DNA from: Lantana camara
Taxonomy: Eukaryota; Streptophyta; Magnoliopsida; Lamiales; Verbenaceae
Direction of reading: 5' to 3'
Assembly: GCA_037501455.1 (NCBI GenBank)
Contig: CM074863.1
Coordinates: forward strand, 55,347,501-55,411,500
DNA length: 64,000 bases
The notes below the pieces were generated by a model. It was given only the letters and a program-made list of their open reading frames with translations. It did no database searches and was not told where the DNA came from. Positions 9,673 through 21,070 of the stretch are shown piece by piece; position 1 is the stretch's first letter, and each line of letters begins with the position of its first letter. The position numbers were made by a program, and so were the translations under genes.

Positions 9673-12600
9673 ATGTCTCCTCGAAGAGTTGCTCAAGACA
9701 ACACTTCCCCACACGAAGGCGCATCCTCGGCAGGAGGAAACTCTGAATTAGTAGATGCTTTGAAAGAGATAGTGCAAACTTGTGCTAATGGAACAAAGGG
9801 AAATAATGAAAAGACTCTGGAAAAATTTCTACGAATGAACCCGCCAAAGTTCTTTGGAGAACCCAGTGATGTAAAAGCAGAGAATTGGATAGCTAGCATA
9901 GAAAAGATCTTCGAAGCCATGAGTATTTCCCCAGGAGAACCAGAAAGAATCCAGTTTGCAGTTTTTATGTTAGAAGGAGCAGCATTAAGTTGGTGGAATT
10001 ATATCAAGCGTGTGTGGGCAGAAGATCAAGTTAATTATAGGTGGGTAGACTTTGTCAAAGTGTTTCAAGACAAATATATCCCTCAGATAGTTAGGGATGC
10101 TCGAGAGGCAGAATTCATGGAATTAGTACAAGGCAATATGTCTGTAGCTGAGTATGAGGCCAAGTTCATCCGATTGATCCAATATGCATCACACATCCTT
10201 CATGATGAACGTCGGAAGACTCAGCGATTCATTAAGGGACTTAAGTCGGATCTTAGGTGGGCTTTAGCTCCATTTGAGTTGGAAATCTATACTAAGGCAG
10301 TGGAAACGGCTATGAAGACAGAAGCTACACATAAAGAGGTTCGTATAGCTAATAGCCGTCCTGGATCCTTCTACAAGCCAATTCAAGGATCTAAACGACC
10401 TGCTGGACCAGCAAAGCCAAATCCAGGAAAGAAACCGATGCAATCATGGTCCCGACCCCAACAAACATTCCCAAAACCTCAAGAAGAGATTGTCTGTGAA
10501 TATTGCCAGAAGCGTGGGCACACTGAGAAGGATTGTCGTAAGAAAGCTGGAGTCTGTACATGGTGTGGGAGCCCTGAACATCAGTACTTAGAATGCCCAA
10601 AGAGACCACAACAGTGGAATAAAGGAAAGGTTCTAGCTAAGGCTCCTGGAAGACCAGTAGTTAAGGGACGTGCTTATGCTATAGAGGGCAGTGAGGATCC
10701 CGATCCTACCAAGGTTGTTGATGGTACGGTACACATTCTAAACACGCCAGTTATTGCTTTATATGACCCTGGCGCCACGCATTCATTTATTGCATCTGAA
10801 TTATGTGTGCATTTCAATTTTCCACTTGAATCATTGTCTTATATGCTCGAAATAAGTTCTCCTTTGGGAGTTTGTTTTACTACGGATAGAGGATATAAAC
10901 GCTGTCCTATAAGAATTGGTACCCAATACTATCCAATAGATCTTATAGAATTACCGATGTCAAGATATGGAATTATTCTGGGAATGGATTGGCTTAGCAA
11001 GTACCATGCTAAGTTGGATTGTTTCAAGAAAGAGGTCACCTTAGGAAAAGGTGATAGCTCTGGGTCAGAAGGAAAATATGAGTCAATGCCCTTGGTTACA
11101 GCTGCTGAAGCTAAGAAGTTAGTGAGTAATGGAGCTACTGGATTCATTGCCTATCTGTTAAATAGGCCTAAAGATCAGCTGAAGATTGAGGAAGTAGAGG
11201 TGGTAAAAGAATTCACTGATGTCTTTCCTGAGCATCTGAATTCATTACCTCCTGACAGGGAACTAGAATTTGTAATTGATTTAGTCCCTGGAGCTGAGCC
11301 ATTCTCAAAAACACCTTATCGAATGGCTCCAGCCGAGCTCCAAGAGTTGAGAAAACAACTTGATGAGTTGTTAGCCTCAGGATACATCCGTCCTAGCACA
11401 TCCCCATGGGGAGCGCCTGTGCTATTTGTCAAAAAGAAAGACGGATCATTACGATTGTGTATTGATTATCGAGAACTCAATCGTATGACTGTCAAGAACA
11501 AATACCCTCTTCCCCATATTGAAGAACTGTTCGATATTCTTCAAGGATCGCGAGTGTACTCCAAGTTGGATTTAAGGCAAGGGTATTATCAGCTGAGGAT
11601 TAAAAAGGAGGATATTCCAAAGACTGCTTTTAATACTCGCTACGGCCACTTCGAATTTGTAGTAATGCCTTTTGGGTTAACCAATGCCCCAGCTGCATTC
11701 ATGGATTTAATGCACCGAACGTTTCGACCATATTTGGATCAGTTTGTGGTCATCTTTATTGACGACATTCTGGTATTCTCAAGAACCCCAGAAGAACATG
11801 CTGAACACCTTCGTAAAGTGTTAAGAGCTTTAAAGGATCATAAGTTATACGCGAAGTTCAGCAAGTGTGAATTTTGGTTAGAAAAAGTGTCCTTCCTTGG
11901 ACATATAATATCCGGTTCTGGAATAGAAGTAGACCCTTCAAAGGTTGAAACTGCAATGAGTTGGCAGGCACCAAAGAACCCATCAGAAGTAAGAAGTTTT
12001 CTAGGACTTGCCGGATATTACAGGAGGTTTGTAAAAGATTTTTCCAAGATAGCCGCGCCTCTTACGCAGTTAACCAAGAAACAAGGAAAATTTGAATGGA
12101 CAGGAAAGTGTGAACGGAGTTTTCAAGAATTAAAGCAAAGATTAACGACTGCCCCAGTATTAGCCTTACCCGAAGGAAAAGAAGGTTATGTAGTATATAC
12201 GGATGCATCCAAAGAAGGATTAGGGTGTGTCCTAATGCAAAATGGTAAGGTTATAGCCTATGCCTCAAGGAAACTTAAACCTTATGAAGAGAATTACCCC
12301 ACACATGATTTAGAATTAGCTGCGATTGTATTCGCCTTAGCTAAATGGAGGCATTATCTGTACGGGGTAACTTTTGAAGTTTTTACTGATCATAAAAGTT
12401 TGAGATATTTATTCACTCAAAAGGAGTTGAATATGAGGCAGAGAAGATGGATGGAATTTCTGGAAGATTACGATTGTAAAATACAATACCATCCAGGAAA
12501 AGCCAACGTAGTGGCAGACGCTTTGAGCCGAAAATCTAGTCTATCAGCATTAGATGGAAGAAGTAAACCCATCACTGTCATTTCAAAGTCCCGACTGGCG

Positions 12601-14079
12601 AATATAGTGATATCCTCGCCATTAAAAGAAAAACTTCGGGAAGCCCAAGCGCAGGATGAGTGGATCAAGAAATGTCTCAATTCTAAGGAAAAGGATATTG
12701 AGACTAAATTCACAACAGATGCCCATGGGATCTTGAGATATAAAAACCGAGTCTGTGTACCTCCTACAACTCGAAAAGAAATATTGGATGAAGCACATAA
12801 GACTCGATACACGATACATCCAGGAGGAACAAAAATGTATCATGATCTCAAGAAACATTTCTGGTGGAATGGAATGAAACGAGATGTTGCTAGCTATGTC
12901 AAAAGATGTTTGACGTGCCAGCAAGTCAAAGTGGACCACCAGAAACCCGGAGGAAAGTTACAGCCACTACCCGTTCCTACTTGGAAATGGGAACAAATCA
13001 CCATGGACTTTATCACGGGCTTACCAAAAGTTAAGGGAGGATATGATAGCATATGGGTTATCATTGATCGGTTGAGTAAATCTGCACACTTCTTACCGGT
13101 CAAAACTACTGATAAAGTCGGTTCTTTAGCAAAGTTATATCAGAAAGAGATTATAAGGTTACATGGTGTACCCATTAGTATAGTCTCCGATAGAGATCCG
13201 AAATTCACTTCACAATTATGGCAAAGTCTTCAAGAAACAATGGGGACTAAGCTGCATTTCAGTTCAGCCGCACATCCTCAGACCGATGGTCAATCAGAAA
13301 GGACGATCAAATATCTAGAGGATATGTTGCGAGCTTGTGCCTTGGATTTTCAAGAGGACTGGAAAGAATGTTTACCTCTTGTGGAATTTGCGTACAACAA
13401 TAGTTATCAAGCATCGATCAAGGCAGCACCTTATGAAGCCTTATATGGAAGGAAATGTAGGTCTCCGTTATACTGGGACATAGAAGAAACTAAAGCAACC
13501 GAGAGAGGAGATACCAGGAAAATCATTAGAAAATGGATAGCAGAGTCTACAGAAAAGATTGAAATTATCCGCCAGCGAATGAAAGCAGCTCAAGATAGGC
13601 AGAAGAGTTATGCTGATACCCGGAGAAAGGATATAGAATTTACGGTAGGCGATAAAGTGTTTTTAAAGGCATCACCAAGAAAAGGTTTCACCCGTATTGG
13701 GAAAGGTGGAAAACTGAATCCCAAATACATAGGACCTTTTGAGATCATAGAACGTGTTGGACCAACAGCCTATCGCTTGGATTTACCAGCAAACCTCACT
13801 GGAATACATAACGTATTCCATGTGTCACAGCTCCGTAAATATTTTGCGGATGAATCCCACATCTTGCCAATAGAAGAAGTTCCTCTAAAGCCCGATTTAA
13901 CTTATACAGTAAGACCAACCGAAATCTTGGATAGGAAATTCCAAGAACTAAGGAATCGGAAAATCCCCCTTGTTAAAGTGTTATGGAAAGGACATAGGAC
14001 AGAAGAACAAACCTGGGAAACTGAGGAAAAGATGCAGAAACATTACCCAGGGTTGTTCCGAAACAAGAATAGAATCTGA
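9673..14079 (+). CDS. gag-pol: Gag-Pol polyprotein of element A (1468 aa, intact, with chromodomain)
   Basis: One uninterrupted frame from the ATG at 9673 encodes all retrotransposition functions. Retrotransposon gag core lies at about residues 50-240 (WWNYIKRVW and related). Two CCHC zinc knuckles are at 275-288 ([14 protein letters not shown]) and 295-308. The aspartic protease has D365 in DPGATHSF. Reverse transcriptase spans about 545-725 with FIDD catalytic Asp at 697-698. RNase H begins around D844 (TDASKEG). Integrase has the zinc domain from H1042 to C1079/C1082 and the catalytic triad D1112, D1173, E1209 (D-60-D-35-E), then a GPF module near 1350. A chromodomain-like end (VKVLWKGH...TWETE) occupies about 1417-1461 and in this family is thought to bias integration into heterochromatin. 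All key catalytic residues are present. Gag and pol are fused without a frameshift. Confidence 0.97.
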   Translation: MSPRRVAQDNTSPHEGASSAGGNSELVDALKEIVQTCANGTKGNNEKTLEKFLRMNPPKFFGEPSDVKAENWIASIEKIFEAMSISPGEPERIQFAVFMLEGAALSWWNYIKRVWAEDQVNYRWVDFVKVFQDKYIPQIVRDAREAEFMELVQGNMSVAEYEAKFIRLIQYASHILHDERRKTQRFIKGLKSDLRWALAPFELEIYTKAVETAMKTEATHKEVRIANSRPGSFYKPIQGSKRPAGPAKPNPGKKPMQSWSRPQQTFPKPQEEIVCEYCQKRGHTEKDCRKKAGVCTWCGSPEHQYLECPKRPQQWNKGKVLAKAPGRPVVKGRAYAIEGSEDPDPTKVVDGTVHILNTPVIALYDPGATHSFIASELCVHFNFPLESLSYMLEISSPLGVCFTTDRGYKRCPIRIGTQYYPIDLIELPMSRYGIILGMDWLSKYHAKLDCFKKEVTLGKGDSSGSEGKYESMPLVTAAEAKKLVSNGATGFIAYLLNRPKDQLKIEEVEVVKEFTDVFPEHLNSLPPDRELEFVIDLVPGAEPFSKTPYRMAPAELQELRKQLDELLASGYIRPSTSPWGAPVLFVKKKDGSLRLCIDYRELNRMTVKNKYPLPHIEELFDILQGSRVYSKLDLRQGYYQLRIKKEDIPKTAFNTRYGHFEFVVMPFGLTNAPAAFMDLMHRTFRPYLDQFVVIFIDDILVFSRTPEEHAEHLRKVLRALKDHKLYAKFSKCEFWLEKVSFLGHIISGSGIEVDPSKVETAMSWQAPKNPSEVRSFLGLAGYYRRFVKDFSKIAAPLTQLTKKQGKFEWTGKCERSFQELKQRLTTAPVLALPEGKEGYVVYTDASKEGLGCVLMQNGKVIAYASRKLKPYEENYPTHDLELAAIVFALAKWRHYLYGVTFEVFTDHKSLRYLFTQKELNMRQRRWMEFLEDYDCKIQYHPGKANVVADALSRKSSLSALDGRSKPITVISKSRLANIVISSPLKEKLREAQAQDEWIKKCLNSKEKDIETKFTTDAHGILRYKNRVCVPPTTRKEILDEAHKTRYTIHPGGTKMYHDLKKHFWWNGMKRDVASYVKRCLTCQQVKVDHQKPGGKLQPLPVPTWKWEQITMDFITGLPKVKGGYDSIWVIIDRLSKSAHFLPVKTTDKVGSLAKLYQKEIIRLHGVPISIVSDRDPKFTSQLWQSLQETMGTKLHFSSAAHPQTDGQSERTIKYLEDMLRACALDFQEDWKECLPLVEFAYNNSYQASIKAAPYEALYGRKCRSPLYWDIEETKATERGDTRKIIRKWIAESTEKIEIIRQRMKAAQDRQKSYADTRRKDIEFTVGDKVFLKASPRKGFTRIGKGGKLNPKYIGPFEIIERVGPTAYRLDLPANLTGIHNVFHVSQLRKYFADESHILPIEEVPLKPDLTYTVRPTEILDRKFQELRNRKIPLVKVLWKGHRTEEQTWETEEKMQKHYPGLFRNKNRI

Positions 14080-14106
14080 GGACAGATTCTCTTTAAGGGG
14101 GGAGGA
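14071..14106 (+). other. Polypurine tract of element A with adjoining stem-loop
   Basis: The tract AAGGGGGGAGGA (14094-14105) abuts the 3' LTR at 14108 and would prime plus-strand DNA. Directly upstream, AGAATCTG (14071-14078) and CAGATTCT (14083-14090) pair perfectly around an AGGA loop. The stem includes the gag-pol stop codon. The same arrangement is seen in B, G, H and M. Confidence 0.9.
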
Positions 14107-14107
14107 T

Positions 14108-17100
14108 TGTAACAGCCCGGATTTTCAAGATCAGGATAGTACGGGTAAGTAAAGGGTTAAGAGGAAAGCGTTTATAGCCTTAGTCCATTACACATTCCAT
14201 TTTACGTGAATTATGTGCATTTATGTTATGATTTACGATTTGTGCCTTTTTGAGAGAATTATATCACTATTCATTCACCGAACCCTAAACCTTTACCTAA
14301 CCTTAAGAAACCTTAGAAAGTTGATTTCTATATTTTCCAAACTCACATCATAGCTTTTATCATCCCAAAATATGTTTTGAAAATTTGATTGTTGAAAATT
14401 CCATTTAGGTCCCTAGTTACTATTCATTTTTAATTGTAGGAATTTTCGAAACACTTTTACCTATTCGATATTGGGCTCGATAGAATCCTTGCAAAATTTT
14501 ATGAATTTTGGTATGATTTCCAAACCCTAATTCTTAACGTAGCTTCCGTAGAAATCAAAACCGGCCGAAAAACCCTAGTTTTGGCCTAAATTAGAAATTT
14601 TTGAATTTCAATGTTTTTCCTATACAATATTATAACCATTACGATCCTTGGATTATTTTATGAATTTTAGGATCTTTTCCAAACTCTAGTTCAAATCCTA
14701 ACTCGATTTATAAATTTCTCTTTATTTTCCCGAAGTACTATTTCTACCGTAAAAACTAATTTTCAAACCGTCCAACATTTGGTATACAATATTACAGTCA
14801 AAATGATCCTTGAATTATTTCAAGAATCATGGACATTTTCTTGGAAATCAATTCACATTCTAGCTTCGTTTATGAATTTTATTGTATTTTTCAAAATTCC
14901 CGAACGACTACTACTTTAAATGTAGAAGTTCAAACGTTAAGTATTTATAACCATTAGAAAGCTCTTTCGATTCTCTTTCTTTTGAAATTTCTCTCATTTC
15001 AAACTAAACCCTAGACGTTCTTCTATGAATTTATTACCATTTTCAACCTATTTTAGAATTATTTTTATTGTGTCATGATTATTAGATTAATTAATTATAT
15101 CTCAAATATACACCTAAGTATACAACTAAACCCCCCTAATAAATGAACCTAGCTTATTCACTATATGATTCATGTAATTAACTCTTCATAATTGCAACAT
15201 AAGCCCCCAATACATACCTATAAATACCCTTAGAAGCATAGCACAAAAATCACACAAATCTTCCACATCTCTCTGTCCCTCTCGTGACCCTCTCCCTCTC
15301 TCTCATAAGGTGCAATTTTCTTTTATTATTTCATGCTTTATGTTATGTTTTTAATATTATAATATTAGTAGCATGCTTAGGAATAATAAAATTATGCTTT
15401 AGGTATTTTATTTTATGAAATATATGCTTAATTGTTAGTTTTAATTATAATGTGCCTACATTATGGAATAGTATTTAATTAATTGCATGAATTATGATAT
15501 GTTGTAGCATGATTATGTATTTAAATAATTATGTTCTTACTTGATTAAATTTATGCTTAGAATAATTTAATTAGATTTAATTTATTATTAAAGTGTTACA
15601 TATGAATTTAATTATATGATATGAATTCAAAATTTTGTTGAATGTGATCATGAACTAGTATGAACATCTTCATGAGCTCAAGAACACATTCATAATGTTC
15701 TTGAACCAAATTCATGTGCTCGTGTGATAGTGTGTGTATGTGTGTGTTTAATTTTGTGTTATTAAGTGTTTAATTCACAAGAAATTGAATAGTAAATGTT
15801 TTTAATAGTAATTTTGACTTTTTGGTCAACATTTAATTACTTAATTTCGAAATTAATTTAATTTAATTTAAAATAATTTCAAAATCAACCTACATTGTTG
15901 AATTAAATTCTAAATTTAATTCCTAATGCTATAATTAAGGTCACAACATGATTAATAAATATTTAAATGGTTAAAGAGTTTTTGAAACTTAATTAATTTA
16001 TTAATTTTCCTTAAACAGTTAAAATTAAATTTTACCGGGAAAATAATTTCTAAATGTTATAAGAATTTCCTAATATGTTATATTTCCTAAACCTTATGTG
16101 ATTATGTGATTAGAATAATAAGAACCTAGTTCTAAGTTGGTAGTAATTATTTTCAGGCAACAATTACACTGAACAGTGGGATCCGTTCCACACTATCTGA
16201 ATTTCCATACTAGGTGAGGATTAAAACATTTTCAACTGGAATCATGTTTATATCTATATCTAATTATAAAAGGATTTCCAAACCTATCTATTATTTGATT
16301 TCCTATATATATATATATATATATATATATCAATATTGTACATATTCCTCTTTATGAGGAAAATACCAATAAGTCGAAATCAGGATCTTATACGGACATT
16401 ATATATTTCAGTCCTATTAATATTAAGAACTGATTCCCGACCAAGCAAGTCAATTATCATTATTATTTATCAAAATGGGCCCGGCGTGCAGCTGTGTCGA
16501 GCAATACTCGGAAGGTAACGGGCCGAGAGTATTGTTGGTGCCACAGACCGCCACCAACTCTTGGCAGTGGTTTAGCTGGAGGTTAGTTACTCCACGCCAA
16601 GAGACTTACAAGGGAGACAACCTCCCTGGGAGAGATAGCTTCCTCCCACATATATACATATCGTCGGTAGGGTTTGCTCCCCTACTGACACTACGGTGTT
16701 GCGGAGTTATTATCATATTTAGTTTTATTAAAGTACTGGTGCCTTGATCAGCCCGGTATTGTTTTACAAATATTTTAAGGAGATCGGAGGGAGACGCCTT
16801 ACTTGCAGGCGGTACAAATCTTTTATTAAACGGTTCATCGTTATAAATAAACTCCAAATACCCCTATCCCGGTTTCTCACTTATGAACCGTATCATATTT
16901 GCTATATTCTATTGCTATGATTTTTTTATATACATATATATCTAACTATATATATATATCTAAATCTAATACTTCCTTCACTTAGTCACTTTGACTAATA
17001 CCTCGCCTGTTTTTAAATACATGATTTCAGGGAGCGAGGACAACGACACCTAGAGGTATCTTGAAGCTATAGGTGTCATATTTATTAGATCAGGTTTAGA

Positions 17101-17390
17101 TTAAGAGCATTTAATCCTGATCATGTATATATTGCTAATAAATTGCTCTTATACATTAACTCCGTACACTACACTATTATATTACCCCCCCTTACAATAT
17201 CATGCACTATTTTGTGTGTTATCATGCTGCTTGTTGCAAATTTTAAATTCTTTTATCTTCCGCTGCATTTTACGCTACGCTCTGTTTAAGTACTGTCTAT
17301 ACCGTTCGCCGTAGTATTTCTCGGGTGCTAGGTCTCACATCCACTCGAGGATAGTACGGTGCGGGAGTTGTAGTGTTAGGGGGCGCTACA
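14108..17390 (+). mobile_element. Element A 3' LTR (3283 bp)
   Basis: Almost identical to 4999-8347. It lacks about 68 bp present in the 5' LTR at about 6750-6830; the break sits at 15860 between short repeats of AATTTAA type, indicating a small repeat-mediated deletion. TATA 15218, donor-like site 15310, GC island from 16477, stem-loops 16663-16689 and 16982-16998, acceptor-like GATTTCAG ending 17030. The target duplication GTTTT follows at 17391-17395. Confidence 0.97.
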
Positions 17391-17975
17391 GTTTTACCTT
17401 GTGAACTTTACTTCAAACGTTTACTTTAAGTACTTTCTTTTAAAGATATCCCTCACTTAGTCACTTTGACTAATACCTCTACCTGTTTTCTGGCCTCATG
17501 GTTTCAGGTCTTGCAGCCGCAGTCTAGAGGTACCTTGAAGCTCTAGAGTGTTCATTTTGTTGAGTCAGGACTTTACTTTATTAATCTATTTTGTGTCCTG
17601 CATATGTTATATGGCTGCATTAATACTTTACCTTATGCTTTTGTAATAATCCTTCTGCTACTTGGATACTGCTGCAATTGCTATCTTATGCTCCCGTGAT
17701 AATTTTCAATTGATACAGTAATGTTAATAGTCTCTTCTGCTTAACGATCAGTACTTGCTTGTTTATATGCCATCACGCACATGTTTTGAAAAGTTTTAAA
17801 ATACTCTGATTTTCCGCTGCATAAGCCACATAGTTAAACACTATTATTGTTAATTGTTAATGGACATGCCGTTCGCTGGGGTATTTCTTGAGTGATGGCT
17901 CACACCATTACTTGAGGGGTGCTTCAGCGCGGGGGTTGGGGCGCCGCTCTCTACCAGCAAAGTGGGGGCGCTACA
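17391..17975 (+). mobile_element. Element B 5' LTR, final part (after the A insertion)
   Basis: Begins with the second GTTTT copy and continues the B LTR interrupted at 4998, matching 24406-24991. It holds the stem-loop TTAGTCA-CTT-TGACTAA at 17457-17473, acceptor-like GTTTCAG ending 17507 and TTGCAG ending 17516, and the LTR terminus CGCTACA. Confidence 0.95.
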
Positions 17976-17983
17976 TCCTGAAG

Positions 17984-17995
17984 TGGTATCAGAGC
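17984..17995 (+). other. Primer binding site of element B
   Basis: TGGTATCAGAGC, 8 nt after the LTR end, extending with matching GCC. Initiator-Met tRNA type. Confidence 0.95.
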
Positions 17996-18150
17996 GCCAG
18001 GTTAAGTAAGAAGAGACTTGACCTGGATTGCTCACATCATGGAAGCTTGTTTGACGTTGCATGGTTCTAGCTTCTAGTATTCATATCCGTGGTTCTCTGT
18101 ATGGCCATGGCAGTTTAGCCACATCTCGATCCTAGCCAGCAGTAGATAGA

Positions 18151-18300
18151 CGAGGCCTTTTTCAAGCAGTTCGAGGCTTCACGTACTGTGGTTGTTTCTC
18201 ACCGAGGAGGTACTCACTTCTATACTTGGCGTCAACCAAAGAACAGAGGCAGGACTAGGAGCAGCCTAATGGAGGTAATGATGGTTCTGTTGATGATGAG
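18151..18300 (+). pseudogene. Decayed extra ORF of element B, related to the one in A
   Basis: Translation of 18152 onward gives a stretch (around VVVSHRGGTHFYTW) that aligns with residues 15-37 of the A extra ORF (IAVSRRESPIRYYTW), followed by the same Arg/Gly-rich run. Just downstream a short Asp/Glu-rich piece (18287-18305) may be the collapsed acidic tail. There is no sustained frame, and most of the middle (coiled-coil region) is missing, so it is a remnant. It shows that the extra gene predates the split of the A and B families. Confidence 0.6.
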
Positions 18301-18305
18301 GCTGA

Positions 18306-18968
18306 TCTAGCAGGGCATGGACAGGATTGTTTGGCGCAGGGGATGTATAGCTTTGGTAGAAGACCCCTAAATTTTGGCACCACGGATGACAAATTTCAGA
18401 CGACATGGAACCACAAGAGGTATTTTGCACTTGGTTTGGATGAATGGTAAGGCCTGAATGGGAGTCAACTCGATGGTATCGGGTCCTCCTTATTTTAAAT
18501 TTTGTTTAAAAATGTGGCCTAATGTAGAAATTTTTTTTTTCCAAACCTTACATGTTTATGGCACATTCGGCTTTATGTTGGATATATGTTTACTGCTTTC
18601 CGTAACTGTCATTGCATGAGTCTTAGAGTTGCTTCAAGATACCATTAGGACCGTTATAGGATCATGCCATTTCATTTATTGTTATCATACTTAATATGTT
18701 ACACATGTTCATGAATTGTCAATGGTAATGGATAATGGATAATGGAATAATGGATCAATGTTGATTTGCTGTTCATGCTTATAAGTTGCTCTTGCCTATG
18801 TGGTAATGTGATAATGGATTATCGTTGATATTTTGCTGTGGGAATGTGTTATTCTCTTGATTATATGTGACTGCGTGGAAATGTGAATATGTGGTTACCA
18901 ATTATGTGAATCATCCTTACTGTCATGCATTATACACATGTCTAAATGCTTGAAACTTCAGTATCATC
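18306..18968 (+). other. Spacer before gag of element B
   Basis: AT-rich sequence with several ATGGA/AATGG-rich short repeats near 18720-18800 and no convincing ORF. The block GCTTCAAGATACC at 18631 matches the A spacer. Confidence 0.5.
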
Positions 18969-20048
18969 ATGCCACCAAGAAGAGCACCACGTAATCGCGT
19001 ACCGCCACCGCCACCCCAAAGAGAAGTCACGCCACAATGGGATCTTACACCGCCAAGGGATGTTACGCCACCACCTCCTAGAAGGGAGGAAGTTCCAGAT
19101 TTAGCTGATGTGTTGCGACAATTCGTGAGGGCTTGCAATTCTCCTAATGGGAAAACACTTGAGAAGTTTCTAAGAATGAACCGGCCTAAGTTTTATGGCG
19201 AACCCAACGACTTGAAGGCTGAAAATTGGTTAACTAGTCTCGAAAAGATCTTTGAAGCTATGGATATCAACCCTGAAGATCGTGAACGAGTTCAGTATAC
19301 TGCATTTCTGATGGAAGGAGCGGCGTTCAACTGGTGGAGGCATACTCAACACATGTGGACAGAGAACAACGTTGATGGAAATTGGACTGAGTTTGTGAAG
19401 GAGTTTCAGCAGAAATACACTCCTCAGGTAACACGTGATGCAAGAGAAGCTGAATTTATGAGTTTGGTTCAGGGAACTATGAATGTGATGGAGTATGAGG
19501 CTAGGTTTGTGAGGCTGATCAAGTATGCACCTCATATTCTAAATGATGAGCGTCGCAAGACGAAGAGGTTTATTGATGGACTGAAGCCCGAAATTCGGTT
19601 GGCACTTGCTTCTTTGGATGACGAGACCTACACTAGAGCAGTTGATAGAGCATTGAAGGTCGAGGCAACCCATAAGGATATCCGGATGACCGTTAGTCGT
19701 CAAGAGCCTTCTAGCCCTAAGACTTTTCAAGGAACAAAGCGACCTGCCGGATCCTCCTTTCAGGGAAACGGGAAGAAACCAATGATGGCACCGCAACAAC
19801 AACAAAGGGCACCCCAACAGTATGAAACAACTCAGCCCACTCCAGAGGAGATAGTCTGTGACTACTGTAGCCGTAAAGGACACACTGAGGAAAATTGTCG
19901 TAAGAAGAATGGTCAGTGCTATTGGTGTGGTTCCCCTGAGCATATAAGGGAACACTGTCCTACTAGGATTAAAAGATTTGGGGTTCAAGGCAAGAGTAAA
20001 GCGGTGGTGGGTACGACGAGCACACCAGTGGTTAAAGGCAGAGCATAG
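18969..20048 (+). CDS. gag: Gag of element B (359 aa, cut from pol by a stop codon)
   Basis: Starts at ATG 18969 with a Pro/Arg-rich N terminus (residues 1-40), then a retrotransposon gag core (PKFYGEPNDLKAENWL to about residue 235) clearly homologous to A. Two CCHC knuckles follow near residues 296-326 (CDYCSRKGHTEENC and CYWCGSPEHIREHC). The frame ends in TAG at 20046 where A has a Tyr codon in an otherwise conserved stretch (GRAYA), so the stop is a mutation that separates gag from protease rather than a natural terminus. The gag itself is intact and could still make a nucleocapsid. Confidence 0.9.
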   Translation: MPPRRAPRNRVPPPPPQREVTPQWDLTPPRDVTPPPPRREEVPDLADVLRQFVRACNSPNGKTLEKFLRMNRPKFYGEPNDLKAENWLTSLEKIFEAMDINPEDRERVQYTAFLMEGAAFNWWRHTQHMWTENNVDGNWTEFVKEFQQKYTPQVTRDAREAEFMSLVQGTMNVMEYEARFVRLIKYAPHILNDERRKTKRFIDGLKPEIRLALASLDDETYTRAVDRALKVEATHKDIRMTVSRQEPSSPKTFQGTKRPAGSSFQGNGKKPMMAPQQQQRAPQQYETTQPTPEEIVCDYCSRKGHTEENCRKKNGQCYWCGSPEHIREHCPTRIKRFGVQGKSKAVVGTTSTPVVKGRA

Positions 20049-21055
20049 GCAATGGATGGTAATGAGGAGGTTGATCCTTCGTCTGATGTGGAAGGTACTG
20101 TGCACATTCTTAACACGCCAGTTAAGGTCTTATATGACCCTGGTGCCATGCATTTCTTCATTGCATCTAATTTATGTGTGCATTTACTATTTCCACTTGA
20201 ATAATTGTCATATGAAATTTGAAGTAAGTTCTCTTTTGGGGACTTACCTCGTTACGGATCAAGTATATAAACGCTGCCCTATATGCACTGGTAATCGCTA
20301 CTACCCTTCAGATTTTATTGAGTTGCCTATGACGAGATAGGAACTATCCTTGGAATGGATTGGTTGTTTAAGTATCGTGTTACTCTGGATTGTTACAAGA
20401 AGGAAGATATCTTGGAAAAGTTGAGAAAAACAATTGGACAACATTTTGGTGTTCGTAAAGGCACTAGAGGAGCACGCCGAGCATATCTGAATTGTGTTGA
20501 GCACTTTGCTGGATCACAAGCTATATGCCAAGTTCAACAAATGCGAGTTTTGGCTAGAAAGAGTTACATTTCTCGGACACATCATTTTCAGAACCGGAGT
20601 TAAAGTAGATCCATCAAAGTCGAAGCAGTGATGGAGTGAAAGACACCGAAGAAATGGTTCACTCGAATTGAGAAAGGTGGTAAATTAAACCCAAGATATG
20701 TTGGAGTCTTCCAGATAATGGAACGAGTTGGAGAAACTACTTATAGATTGGATTTACCTGCAAGTCATACAACGATCCACAATGTATCCTATATATCTCA
20801 GATTCGCAAGTGGTTTTGGATGAAAAAGAGCTAGTACCAGTGGAAGAATTACCGACAGAACCAAACTTGACTTATGTGTTGAAACCGGTGAAGATCTTAG
20901 ATACAAGATTCCAGGAGTTAAGGAATAAGAAGATTCCTTTGGTAAAAGTCCTTTGGAAGGGACATGGTACAGAAGAGGCAATGTGGGAAACAGAGGATAA
21001 GATGCAGAAACATTACCCCGAACTGTTTGCAGAAGAATCTGAGGACAGATTCTCT
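20049..21055 (+). pseudogene. Deleted and frameshifted pol of element B
   Basis: Pieces in order: protease with DPGA but Met in place of the usual Thr after it (near 20140), shifted frames up to about 20425, a jump to the FIDD-flanking end of reverse transcriptase (about 20437-20640), then a second jump to the end of integrase (about 20655, GKGGKLNP) and the chromodomain (20895-21030). Nearly all of RT, RNase H and integrase is missing, so B is non-autonomous. The 20810-21136 open frame reads through the chromodomain into the LTR and is not a separate gene. Confidence 0.9.
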
Positions 21056-21070
21056 TTAAGGAGGGGTGAT
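21034..21070 (+). other. Polypurine tract of element B with adjoining stem-loop
   Basis: AGAATCTG-AGGA-CAGATTCT (21034-21053) is followed by AAGGAGGGGTGA and the LTR at 21071. The stem-loop is identical to that of A although much of the surrounding sequence differs. Confidence 0.9.

Larger units (their letters stand above)
4999..17390 (+). mobile_element. Element A, complete chromovirus (Tekay/Del-like Ty3/gypsy)
   Basis: A 12.4-kb complete element: 5' LTR, primer site, extra ORF, gag-pol ORF with chromodomain, polypurine tract, 3' LTR and 5-bp target duplication. No stop or frameshift interrupts gag-pol. Domain order PR-RT-RNase H-INT-chromodomain is that of chromoviruses. It is nested in the 5' LTR of B and is the only element here that appears able to supply all enzymes. 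Confidence 0.96.

Noticed and set aside
19539..20105. Minus-strand 188-residue frame opposite gag of element B
   Set aside because: Antisense shadow of a well-supported gag ORF.
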